From assembly GCA_019752335.1 (NCBI GenBank), contig JAIEMJ010000010.1:53789-117788 (forward strand): a stretch of DNA of 64,000 nt. The letters are read 5' to 3'. The position numbers were made by a program, and so were the translations under genes. Below are positions 18,741-26,286 of the stretch, one piece after another. Under the pieces are notes generated by a model that was given only the letters and a program-made list of their open reading frames with translations, was not told the DNA's origin and did no database searches. Within the stretch, counting starts at the first letter, position 1. The number at the start of each line of letters is the position of its first letter. The DNA is from Bryobacteraceae bacterium. GTDB lineage: Bacteria > Acidobacteriota > Terriglobia > Bryobacterales > Bryobacteraceae.

Positions 18741-19169
18741 ATGCTGTATGGACTCTATTGGCAGGAGGTTTTCCCATGGCGAACGCCTGAAGATGAGACG
18801 CCTGAATGTAGTTCACCTGTTTCAGGAGACCATATCGTCGAGGTGCTCGACCTCCAGCCGGGGCAGATCCTGCCCTACTGCTTTGAATGCTTGGAAGGTG
18901 GCTGGCTGGATTTCGCCGTTTCATCCTTGTTTCCTATTGATCTTTTCGTCTGCACCGGTGGCCAGTTTGAAAAGTGGGCAGACCTCGATTTCGACGCGAC
19001 CGGTATCACTGCTTTCGAGAGCAGAAAAAGCATTCGGTCCACGTCGCTATCGTTTGAGATCCCCAGGACCGATGAATATGCCGCAGTCCTAGTGAACCAT
19101 CATCAGCATCCGGTGCCCATCGTAGTGTTTGCCCGCCCAATTGACCCACAAGCGGCCGATACTCGGTAG
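18741..19169 (+). CDS. small all-beta protein of unknown function next to sigma factor
   Basis: A 142-aa protein I do not recognise. After a 20-residue variable start, the sequence alternates hydrophobic strands (HIVEVLDLQPGQILPYCF, GGWLDFAVSSLFPIDLFVC, TSLSFEIPRTDEYAAVLVNHH, PVPIVVFARPI). This gives the look of an eight-strand sandwich reminiscent of GOLD-type domains. No signal peptide or membrane helix is seen. A strong ribosome site (AGGGGGG) precedes the ATG at 18741. It is divergent from the sigma gene, so sigma-dependent expression is plausible. In the cassette it could be a sensor or adaptor for the CHAT/S41 pair; this is inference only. Confidence 0.55.
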   Translation: MLYGLYWQEVFPWRTPEDETPECSSPVSGDHIVEVLDLQPGQILPYCFECLEGGWLDFAVSSLFPIDLFVCTGGQFEKWADLDFDATGITAFESRKSIRSTSLSFEIPRTDEYAAVLVNHHQHPVPIVVFARPIDPQAADTR

Positions 19170-19234
19170 CATCTTGGACTGTTTCGTTCCTTGAGCCCTA
19201 CAGCGGAGGCCATTTCGTATCGAGCCTGCCGACC

Positions 19235-19825
19235 TCAGGTCGGCGGAATGTCCCGCTTACGTTTGCGAGGACGTGGGCGGAGCTCGTCAGAAACGATTTC
19301 GTTGGCCGCTGGTAGCAGGTCTGCCAGATAGGCAGCCTCCGCCTCCAGTCGGTATTCCGTATGACGCAGCGCCCACTGGTTGGCCAGGCCGACATATTCT
19401 CGTGCTCCCTCGTTGACCCGTTTGGCTTCCGCCAGCAACGCCTGCACCGTCTTCAAGCGCTCGGCCAGCACCGAAGGCAAGTTACCCAGAGCCTCGGGTT
19501 CAAGGCGAGTAAGGGCGAGGTCAAATGGATCGTATTTGAACCACACCTCGCTCAGCCCCGTGCGCCGACATTCGGCCAAGGCCATCTGCCCCTTTTCCGT
19601 GATTTCGTAAAGCTGTCGGGTAGGCCTATTTCCCTCGCGCTCTCGGCCGGATTCGCAAAGCAGCCCCTCCGCTGCGAGTCGCTTCATTGCGCCGTATACC
19701 GCGCCCACGGAGATATCGGTCCACAAATGGACGTGATTGTGCTCGGCCTCGAGTCGTAGGCGGTGCCCGTGCATCGCGCCGAGTTGAGCGAATGAGGAAA
19801 GGATAAACAATCGGATTGAAGACAT
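19235..19825 (-). CDS. PadR-family transcriptional regulator
   Basis: A 196-aa protein. An N-terminal winged helix covers residues 1-80: SSIRLFILSSFAQLGAMHGHRLR, DISVGAVYGAMKRLAAEGLL and RQLYEITEKGQMALAE are PadR hallmarks. A C-terminal coiled helix (about 115-180) fits dimerisation (Vir_act_alpha_C-like). The ATG at 19825 was chosen because the PadR domain begins there; upstream in-frame codons overlap the divergent epimerase gene. It faces that gene across 61 bp with an inverted repeat, so it most likely represses it and itself. The C-terminus is Arg/Lys-rich (RPRPRKRKR). Confidence 0.87.
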   Translation of the reverse strand: MSSIRLFILSSFAQLGAMHGHRLRLEAEHNHVHLWTDISVGAVYGAMKRLAAEGLLCESGREREGNRPTRQLYEITEKGQMALAECRRTGLSEVWFKYDPFDLALTRLEPEALGNLPSVLAERLKTVQALLAEAKRVNEGAREYVGLANQWALRHTEYRLEAEAAYLADLLPAANEIVSDELRPRPRKRKRDIPPT

Positions 19826-19845
19826 ATTGCTTTCGCGAGAGTAAT

Positions 19846-19877
19846 CTTGTACGATTAGTCCTGAGTCATTATACAAG
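19846..19877. promoter_or_regulatory. inverted repeat between padR-like gene and epimerase
   Basis: CTTGTA (19846-19851) and TACAAG (19872-19877) form a perfect 6-bp inverted repeat extending to 8 of 10 matches. It lies immediately before the AAGGAG ribosome site of the epimerase. The position fits an operator for the divergent PadR protein. Confidence 0.45.
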
Positions 19878-19886
19878 GAGTTCAGA

Positions 19887-20777
19887 ATGCGCGTTTTCTT
19901 AACCGGAGCCACGGGCTTCATTGGTTCCGCAATCGTGCGGGAATTGCTGACCGCCGGACACCAAGTTGTCGGGCTGGCTCGAAGCGAGGCCTCCGGTGAC
20001 AGCTTGACGCGACTGGGAGCCGAGGTGCACCGGGGCGAACTTTCGGACCCGGATAGCCTGGCCGCAGGCGCAGAAGCCTGCGATGGTGTGATCCACACCG
20101 CCTTCATCCACGACTTCTCCCAATACGAAGCTAATGCCGAGATAGATCGGCGGGCGTTGGCAGCGATGGCGGTTGTCCTGAAAGGGTCGGGCAAGCCTTT
20201 GGTCGCGACGTCCGGCACTGCGGTGCTGACTCCTGGCCAAATCGGCACGGAGAACGATGCGCCAGCGCTCGAAGGTCTCGGACGCATTCGAGCTGCGTCC
20301 GAGGCGGTACTGTCTGCCGCTGAGCACGGCGTGCGGGTTAGCGTTGTGCGCCTTCCACCAACCGTCCACGGCCAAGACGATCATGCATTCGTGCCGGCGT
20401 TAATTGACATCGCTCGACGCACCGGGGTTGCTGCATTTGTCGACGAGGGTTCGAACCGATGGCCGGCGGTCCACCGTCTCGACGCGGCGCGGTTGTTTCG
20501 GCTGGCAGTCGAGACAGCAGCACCGGGTAGCCGGCTGCACGGTGTGGCCGAAGAAGGTATCCCGATGCATTTGATTGCCGAGGCTATCGGCCAAGGACTC
20601 GGTGTCCCCGTTCGGAGTATGGGCAGAGAAGAAGCAGCCGCGCACTTCGGCTGGCTGGCGCCCTTTGTTGCGCTCGACAATCCAACATCCAGCGCGCTCA
20701 CGCGCAACGCAGTTAGATGGCTCCCGCGGGAACCGGAACTTTTGTCGGATCTAAAGGACGGCGGATACCTCTCATAA
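19887..20777 (+). CDS. NAD(P)-dependent epimerase/dehydratase, extended SDR family
   Basis: A 296-aa cytoplasmic protein. The Rossmann nucleotide motif TGATGFIG lies at residues 7-14. The rest of the SDR core is recognisable (GVIHTAF, VATSGTAVL, VRLPPTVHGQ). The usual YxxxK active pair is not clear: the position after SGTAVL shows no YxxxK. Catalysis may therefore be absent or use different residues, as in NmrA-like SDRs. A strong AAGGAG precedes the ATG. Divergent PadR control suggests an inducible response to a small aromatic or drug-like compound. The substrate cannot be read from sequence. Confidence 0.85.
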   Translation: MRVFLTGATGFIGSAIVRELLTAGHQVVGLARSEASGDSLTRLGAEVHRGELSDPDSLAAGAEACDGVIHTAFIHDFSQYEANAEIDRRALAAMAVVLKGSGKPLVATSGTAVLTPGQIGTENDAPALEGLGRIRAASEAVLSAAEHGVRVSVVRLPPTVHGQDDHAFVPALIDIARRTGVAAFVDEGSNRWPAVHRLDAARLFRLAVETAAPGSRLHGVAEEGIPMHLIAEAIGQGLGVPVRSMGREEAAAHFGWLAPFVALDNPTSSALTRNAVRWLPREPELLSDLKDGGYLS

Positions 20778-21208
20778 TCAGTTATTTCGGAATTTCTGGC
20801 ACCCTAATCTGGCGCGGCCCTTTAGCGAATCACTGATCCCCGACGAGTACTCCGGGCTGGAAAGTACTACTTCGTGGTTCCCTGTGCGACTTATCCGGCC
20901 AATCTCTGACCGATCTGGGGCCAGTGAGCCAATGGTGGTAGGGGTGGCGTCGCGGAGCCATAATTCGCCTGACTGATGCTGTTTGCAAGGCAAATCTTCG
21001 ATCTCCGGCGATGTCGCTCGTCACTTCGGCTGGCGCGGGGTTTGCGGGTTCCGCCGCCCTGGCACAACCGGATAAAGACAGGAGCGAACGAAAAAAAGAA
21101 TGTGCAGCGCGGGTTCGATGCACTTCCCTCCATCTCGCGCCATTGGCCGGTTAAAAACGACTTCCCGCGAGGTGTCGCTCTTTCGTGCCTTGTCTTATAC
21201 TAATTTTC
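20778..21208. repeat. gene-free interval with degenerate copy A of dispersed repeat
   Basis: No gene is visible here. At 20866-20893 the sequence ACTTCGTGGTTCCCTGTGCG resembles the 3' end of the intergenic repeat family described at 27872. The rest shows no further structure I can support. Confidence 0.45.
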
Positions 21209-22057
21209 ATGGTTTCCTTGCGCTTCGCACCGCTCATTCTGTTCGCAGTTGCCACGGCTCTAGCCCAGCGCTCGTCTGGCCCGGCGAAAGGGATCCTCAT
21301 TGTCGATGGCGGCGGCACGTCCAAGCTGGTTGTTGACGAGTTCGTTCGCCTGGCTGGTGGGCAGAACGCGAAGATCGTCGTTATCCCCACGGGAGCGTCG
21401 AGCCTTAGATTCGGCGAGGAGAAGACAATTCTCAATCTGGATTGGCCTCGTAGCCGTCCAGAATGGGCTATCTACGAGAAGCATCTCCGGGAACTGTTCG
21501 GCGTTGGTTCCATCACTATCCTTCATACCAGAGATCGAGCCGTAGCTAACTCGGTGGAGTTCGTAGAGCCTCTCAGCAAAGCAACGGCTGTATTTCTCGG
21601 AACCGGGAATGCCGGTAGGCACGCCGCTGCTTATCTGGGTACGCGAACACAGGGGGCCTTGAAGGACTTACTTGATCGCGGAGGAGTCATCATGGGCAGT
21701 TCCGCAGGCTCCATCATCCTTGGGTCCTTCGTTGTACGCGGTCGGCCTGACAAGCCATTGCTTATGGCCCCTGGCCACACGGAGGGCTTTGGTTTTCTGA
21801 AGAACGTCGCGATCAACCCTCATCTGACCTCAGCAAAGCGTGACAACGAGCTTGTGAACGTTTGCGACGAGAATCCCTCCATTCTCGGCCTCGGATTGGA
21901 CGACGAGGTCGCCCTGATAGTGAGCGCCAACAGCTTCGACGTGATCGGCAAAGGGGGAGTTGCCGTCTACGACAATCTGCCCAAGGAGGGCGCTTGGTAC
22001 TACTGGCTGAAGCCTGGCGACTCGTTTGATCTGGCTGCCTGGAAGAGAACGCCATAG
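21209..22057 (+). CDS. exported cyanophycinase-like S51 family peptidase
   Basis: A 282-aa protein with signal peptide (MVSLRFAPLILFAVATALAQ). The S51 core follows: GILIVDGGG, KIVVIPTGAS, TAVFLGTGNAGR and the nucleophile elbow GSSAGSIILGS near residue 170. Cyanophycinases hydrolyse beta-Asp-Arg dipeptide polymers; exported homologues may act on such polymers from outside or on other isoaspartyl peptides. The ATG at 21209 was preferred to one 24 nt upstream because it starts the signal peptide cleanly. It is monocistronic, with a dispersed repeat just after the stop. Confidence 0.82.
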   Translation: MVSLRFAPLILFAVATALAQRSSGPAKGILIVDGGGTSKLVVDEFVRLAGGQNAKIVVIPTGASSLRFGEEKTILNLDWPRSRPEWAIYEKHLRELFGVGSITILHTRDRAVANSVEFVEPLSKATAVFLGTGNAGRHAAAYLGTRTQGALKDLLDRGGVIMGSSAGSIILGSFVVRGRPDKPLLMAPGHTEGFGFLKNVAINPHLTSAKRDNELVNVCDENPSILGLGLDDEVALIVSANSFDVIGKGGVAVYDNLPKEGAWYYWLKPGDSFDLAAWKRTP

Positions 22058-22097
22058 CGGCGGTGCGCAGGCCGATCTTTGGTACGAGCATCCGGCG

Positions 22098-22130
22098 AGG
22101 TCTAGTTCGCGGTTCCCTTCGCGACTTATC
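22098..22130 (+). repeat. copy B of dispersed intergenic repeat (3' end only)
   Basis: AGGTCTAGTTCGCGGTTCCC followed by TTCGCGACTTATC matches the conserved 3' end of the family described at 27872. The upstream half is not present. Confidence 0.5.
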
Positions 22131-22186
22131 GTTCTCTATCTCTCAAGTTCGGCGATAGTCCCTCCTCGCGTGCGGTGAACATGCAT

Positions 22187-22225
22187 GTAGACACTCTACC
22201 TCCAAGGATGTAATCTATCTACATC
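22187..22225. promoter_or_regulatory. PadR-type operator candidates before padR-ADOP operon
   Basis: Two inverted repeats, GTAGA-CAC-TCTAC (22187-22199) and GATGTA-N7-TACATC (22207-22225), lie directly before the PadR start codon. The second has the ATGT/ACAT half-site style known for PadR proteins. Autoregulation of the operon is inferred. Confidence 0.55.
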
Positions 22226-22226
22226 C

Positions 22227-22556
22227 ATGCCTAAACTCGACCTTCTCCAAGGCACGCTCGACATGCTCATCCTGCAAACGCTCCGCTGGGGTCCGTGCCA
22301 CGGCTACGCAATCGCCATCGCCATCCGTGCGGGCTCCGGCGAAGTACTACAAGTCGAAACCGGCTCGCTCTACCCTGCGCTCCACCGTCTCGAGAAACGC
22401 GGCTGGCTGAAAGCCCACTGGGGCGAAACCGAGCAGAAGCAACGCGCCAAGTTCTATGAACTCACGGCACCAGGACGAAAGCAACTCGCCAACGAGCAAT
22501 CGCGCTGGGCCGCGCTGACGGCCGCCATCGCGCGGCTTGCGGAGGTCAAACCGTGA
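22227..22556 (+). CDS. PadR-family regulator of ADOP operon
   Basis: A 109-aa compact PadR protein of the acidobacterial type: LLQGTLDMLILQTLRWGPCHGYAIA, then QVETGSLYPALHRLEKRGWLKAHWGETE and AKFYELTAPGRKQL. It is the winged helix plus a short C-terminal helix. The stop overlaps the ATG of the permease gene (4 nt). This PadR-permease pair is a signature arrangement of Acidobacteriota, in which the regulator represses the permease. The start codon follows the operator repeats immediately, leaving a very short leader. Confidence 0.92.
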   Translation: MPKLDLLQGTLDMLILQTLRWGPCHGYAIAIAIRAGSGEVLQVETGSLYPALHRLEKRGWLKAHWGETEQKQRAKFYELTAPGRKQLANEQSRWAALTAAIARLAEVKP

Positions 22557-25042
22557 AACGCGACGACGAAATCAACGACGAAATCCAGGCCCATCTGAAC
22601 ATGGCCATCCGCGACCGTATCGAGCGAGGCGAAGATCCGCGCGAGGCCGAAGCCGCGGCGCGCCGCGAGTTTGGCAATCTGGCAAGGCTCAAGGAAGAGA
22701 CCCGCAGCGTGTGGATCGTCCCATGGCTCGAATCGGTTGCGCAAGATCTCCAATACGCCATCCGGGGCTTTCGCCGCAGCCCTGGCTTCACCGCTGTCGC
22801 CATCGCGTCGCTTGCTCTCGGCATCGGCGCCAACACGGCGCTGTTCACCATCGCCAACGCCGTATTGCTCAAGATGCTACCAGTGCGCAATCCGCACGAG
22901 ATTATCGAGTTGCTGCAGCAATATCCCGGTGAGCCGCGCGGCAACGGCTACTGGTCGGTTCCGAGCTTCGAACATTTTCGCGACAACAACCACGTGTTCT
23001 CTGCGCTCGCTGGCTTCTCGCGCGACAACCGTGCTCAAGTCGCCATCGGAGGCGGCGAATCCGTCTTTATGGCGGCCGATCATGTAACGCCGAACTTCCT
23101 CGAAGTGATCGGCATCGCGCCCACACTCGGCCGATTGATCGGTCCCGGCGACAACGGCCAGACGGCGGTCGTCTCGTGGTCTCTCTATCAGAGATATCCT
23201 TCGATCCTCGGCCAGCAAGTCGCGCTCGACAAGCGCTCGATCACCGTCGTCGGGGTCGCCCCCGCCGCTTTCAGGGGCTTCCTGATCGGCTCGCCGACCG
23301 ACCTGTGGGTCTCGCGCACGCCCGGTCTCGATTCGCGCATGGCGATCGTCGGTCGGCTTGCGCCGAAAGCCACACTCGAACAAGCACACGCCGAGTTCCA
23401 GTCGCTTGGCCGCTTCACAGTCGAGGAACTCACACGCACGCGAAGCGACCCGCAGTGGAAGCGCGTGAAGTTCTTCGTCGACTTCGCCGGCAACGGCAGC
23501 GGCAACCTCCGGGGCAGATTCGGAAAACCCATCGCCATCGTAATGAGCATCGCCGGCCTGCTTCTGCTGATCGCCTGCGTTAACCTCGCCAGTATGCTGC
23601 TCGCGCGCGCCGCCAGCCGGCAACGCGAGATGTCAATCCGCGCCGGGCTCGGCGCGAGCCGCACTCGGCTGATTCGCCAGGTATTGACCGAGTCGCTGCT
23701 GTTGTCCGGCACCGGCGCATCGGTTGGTTTTGGCGTTTCTTACATTGCCGTCAGCGCCGTCACCGCGATCATGGCCAGCGGGCGCGTTCACGAGCGCGTC
23801 GTCCTCGATCTCAAGCCGGACGCCGATTCGCTGCTCTTCACCGCCGCCGTTGCAATTGTCACTGGGCTGCTCTTCGGCCTCGCGCCCGCGCTGTCGACCA
23901 AGCCGTCACGCGGAATACGCAGGCTCGGTGATGCACTGGTCGCTGCCCAAGTCGCCATCGCAGTCGTGCTGCTCGCGGCCTCCGCGCTCTACACCGGCTA
24001 CATCGCCGATCTGCGCAATCTCGACCTCGGCTTCAACCGCGAGAACGTCGTTCTCATGCAACTCGACGGCTCGCGCGGGCACAATAAGCCGCGCGCCGTT
24101 GAGTTGATCCGGCGGCTTGAGGCTATTCCCGGCGTGCGCTCGGCGTCCATCGTCGCCGTGTCTCCGATCCAAGGCGCAGGAGCAAGCCGCATGGTCCTCG
24201 TTGACGGTTTCACCGAAGACCCCGACGCTCGCCGCTACACGTCGCTCAATTGGGTCACGCCGCGCTACTTCGAGTCGCTGGGGATTCCGCTGCTCGAAGG
24301 CCGCGACTTCCGCTTCGACGACGAAGGCCGGCAACGCGTAGCCGTCGTCAGCCAGTCATTTGCACGCCACTATTTCCCCAGCCGCAACGCCATCGGCGGT
24401 CATGTGCGCTTCGAGGGCCGAACCACCGTGTACGAAATCGTCGGAGTTGTCGCAGACGCCAAGTATCTCGAACTCAAGGAGACTCCGCCGCGGACGATGT
24501 ACATGAACACGCTACAAGACCAGAACATCGTCTCGCAATACGTGATCCGCACGGCGATTGAGCCCGAGGCGATCGTCAACGAAGTACGCCGCAGCGCCAA
24601 AGAGGTTGCGCTGGATGCCCGCATCGAACGCGTCACAACACTCGCCGATCAGCTCGACGCCTCGATCGTTCCCGAGCGTCTCATCGCCCAATTCGCAAAC
24701 CTCTTCGGTGCGCTCGGCGGACTCATCGCCGCGATCGGTATCTACGGCCTGCTCGCCTTTACGGTCGCCCGTCGTACGAGCGAAATTGGTCTTCGCATGG
24801 CCCTCGGCGCAACGCAGGGCAACGTACTCACCATGATCCTTCGTCAGGCCCTGCTCATCACTGTCGCCGGTGTGGCGATCGGCGCGACTGTCGCGGTCCA
24901 AGTCCCGGGCCTTCCGGCAAAGGTCGCAACGCCAGCGGCTATCGCTGTCGCGGCAATGCTTGTGATTACCCTCGCTGCGGCTTACATCCCCGCTCGCCGC
25001 GCCGCGCGCATCGAGCCGGTTCAAGCACTACGTTACGAGTAA
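22553..25042 (+). CDS. ADOP-type FtsX/MacB-like ABC permease
   Basis: An 829-aa membrane protein. An N-terminal helical ADOP domain covers about residues 1-55 (DEINDEIQAHLNMAIRDRIERGEDP...). Two MacB-like halves follow, each a periplasmic MacB_PCD domain with an FtsX four-helix set: first helix near 80 (GFTAVAIASLALGIGANTALF), core helices near 330-420, and the second set after 710 ending in the PARRAARIEPVQALRYE tail. ADOP permeases are orphan: no ATPase gene is adjacent. The proposed role is export of a drug, lipid or lipoprotein, or mechanotransmission. Co-transcribed with PadR. Confidence 0.92.
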   Translation: MKRDDEINDEIQAHLNMAIRDRIERGEDPREAEAAARREFGNLARLKEETRSVWIVPWLESVAQDLQYAIRGFRRSPGFTAVAIASLALGIGANTALFTIANAVLLKMLPVRNPHEIIELLQQYPGEPRGNGYWSVPSFEHFRDNNHVFSALAGFSRDNRAQVAIGGGESVFMAADHVTPNFLEVIGIAPTLGRLIGPGDNGQTAVVSWSLYQRYPSILGQQVALDKRSITVVGVAPAAFRGFLIGSPTDLWVSRTPGLDSRMAIVGRLAPKATLEQAHAEFQSLGRFTVEELTRTRSDPQWKRVKFFVDFAGNGSGNLRGRFGKPIAIVMSIAGLLLLIACVNLASMLLARAASRQREMSIRAGLGASRTRLIRQVLTESLLLSGTGASVGFGVSYIAVSAVTAIMASGRVHERVVLDLKPDADSLLFTAAVAIVTGLLFGLAPALSTKPSRGIRRLGDALVAAQVAIAVVLLAASALYTGYIADLRNLDLGFNRENVVLMQLDGSRGHNKPRAVELIRRLEAIPGVRSASIVAVSPIQGAGASRMVLVDGFTEDPDARRYTSLNWVTPRYFESLGIPLLEGRDFRFDDEGRQRVAVVSQSFARHYFPSRNAIGGHVRFEGRTTVYEIVGVVADAKYLELKETPPRTMYMNTLQDQNIVSQYVIRTAIEPEAIVNEVRRSAKEVALDARIERVTTLADQLDASIVPERLIAQFANLFGALGGLIAAIGIYGLLAFTVARRTSEIGLRMALGATQGNVLTMILRQALLITVAGVAIGATVAVQVPGLPAKVATPAAIAVAAMLVITLAAAYIPARRAARIEPVQALRYE

Positions 25043-25230
25043 CCCAACCTACGACTCCGCCCTTCGATTGCGCTAGTACATCGTCGCGGAGCGCTTCGAT
25101 AGATCTGAACCCTAAAGTGAAACATTCCGCCGTTCACGGACGAGCTGGCGGAAAAGGAGTCGGCTTCAAAACTCGACCTTACGACGGTTTGTGCCGCGAT
25201 TGAGCGCCAATCCGCAACACCAGGGCGGGA

Positions 25231-25345
25231 TAGGTAACGATCAAACGGCACAGGTGGCAATAGCTGGCACTGCCCGTGGGTCCGTACCAGCGGCCAATAC
25301 GACCGCCGGCCAACGTCTATTTCGCGGTTCCCTGCTCGACTGGGC
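25231..25345 (+). repeat. copy C of dispersed intergenic repeat
   Basis: The copy shares GTAACGATCAA-CGGCACAG, a CGTACCAG block, and TTTCGCGGTTCCCTGCTCGA with other copies. It lies in the 336-bp gap after the ADOP gene; nothing else is seen in this gap. Confidence 0.6.
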
Positions 25346-25378
25346 GGGAACGGTCGGGTCTGCCGACACCGCCACGAT

Positions 25379-26116
25379 TCACCGAGAGCACTTCTCGCGG
25401 CTGAATTTCCATCCATCAGACTCACAGCGCAACAACGCAGTATCCCAACAAACGCTAGCGCCTTCCGTGACCGCTTTGCCTTCCCAAATACAGCCCGCCG
25501 TTTTCGGAGGCGGCTTCTCCGCGACCAGCCTGACTAGGCGCTCGTCGAGTTTCTTGACGCTCCAATCCGGTCGTGCCCAGACGTCCTCGTACCTGAGGAC
25601 TCGAAGCCCGGTGAATAGCGAAAGCAGTTCGTTGTTTCCGAATGTACCGGTTGGCCAAACTCGTTTTGTGTCCAAATGCCTGTCTTCCACAACGACGATG
25701 CCACCAGGCCGCAACGCCTGGGCTAGCTTCGGCGCGATGGCCTTGGTTGGTTCGTACGTGAGAACGATAAGATCCCACTTTTCCGTGCCGAAATCAAAGG
25801 CTTCGAAGGTGTTGACTTCCGCAGTGAGTCGGAGGGCAAGCCGTGCGGCTTCCGCTTTGGCTTGCCGGATTCCCTCGTCGGCGGAATCGAAGCCGGTGAC
25901 CTCCCAACCATTCCGCGCGAGGAAGAGCGAATTGCGCCCTTGTCCCATTCCAACGTCCAACGCCCGTCCCGGTTTGCGATTCCGAACCGCTTCAACCAAC
26001 AAAGCGTTCGGTTCTCGAGAGAACACCTCTGAGCCACCGGAATAGAGAAGGTTGTACTCGCCGGGTTGCGCTGAGGCACACACGGACACCAGCAAGAGCG
26101 CTCCAAGACTTCGCAT
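25379..26116 (-). CDS. exported SAM-dependent methyltransferase-like protein
   Basis: A 245-aa protein. A short signal peptide, MRSLGALLLVSVCASAQ, precedes a class I methyltransferase core: ALDVGMGQGRNSLFLA (motif I) near residue 50, VTGFDSADEG, and WDLIVLTYEP at the post-I/II strand, LRPGGIVVVED as motif III. The C-terminal about 50 residues are Cys-containing (CIWEGK, CWDTALLRCESDGW). SAM is not expected in the periplasm, so the signal peptide is odd. The ATG at 26116 was chosen because the upstream in-frame extension falls inside a dispersed repeat. It could be a membrane-anchored or moonlighting enzyme; tellurite/thiol TehB-like S-methyltransferases have a similar core. Confidence 0.75.
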   Translation of the reverse strand: MRSLGALLLVSVCASAQPGEYNLLYSGGSEVFSREPNALLVEAVRNRKPGRALDVGMGQGRNSLFLARNGWEVTGFDSADEGIRQAKAEAARLALRLTAEVNTFEAFDFGTEKWDLIVLTYEPTKAIAPKLAQALRPGGIVVVEDRHLDTKRVWPTGTFGNNELLSLFTGLRVLRYEDVWARPDWSVKKLDERLVRLVAEKPPPKTAGCIWEGKAVTEGASVCWDTALLRCESDGWKFSREKCSR

Positions 26117-26149
26117 GACTTTCAGTCTACTTGCGGGAAAGGGCGATGT

Positions 26150-26270
26150 CGATACAAGCCTGGCACTGGCTTGGCGTTCGTACCAGGGAACGTCGCCGCT
26201 GATCGCGGCGGCCAGTACGGTCACCCGCCCAGTTCTATTTCGAGGTTACCTGCGCGACTTTGCGCGAGCA
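26150..26270 (+). repeat. copy D of dispersed intergenic repeat
   Basis: It carries TTCGTACCAGGG, CCAGTACGG and TTCTATTTCGAGGTTACCTG then GCGCGACTTTGCGCGAG, in the order seen in other copies. It fills the gap between two minus-strand genes. Confidence 0.6.
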
Positions 26271-26286
26271 TCAAGTACATTCCCCT

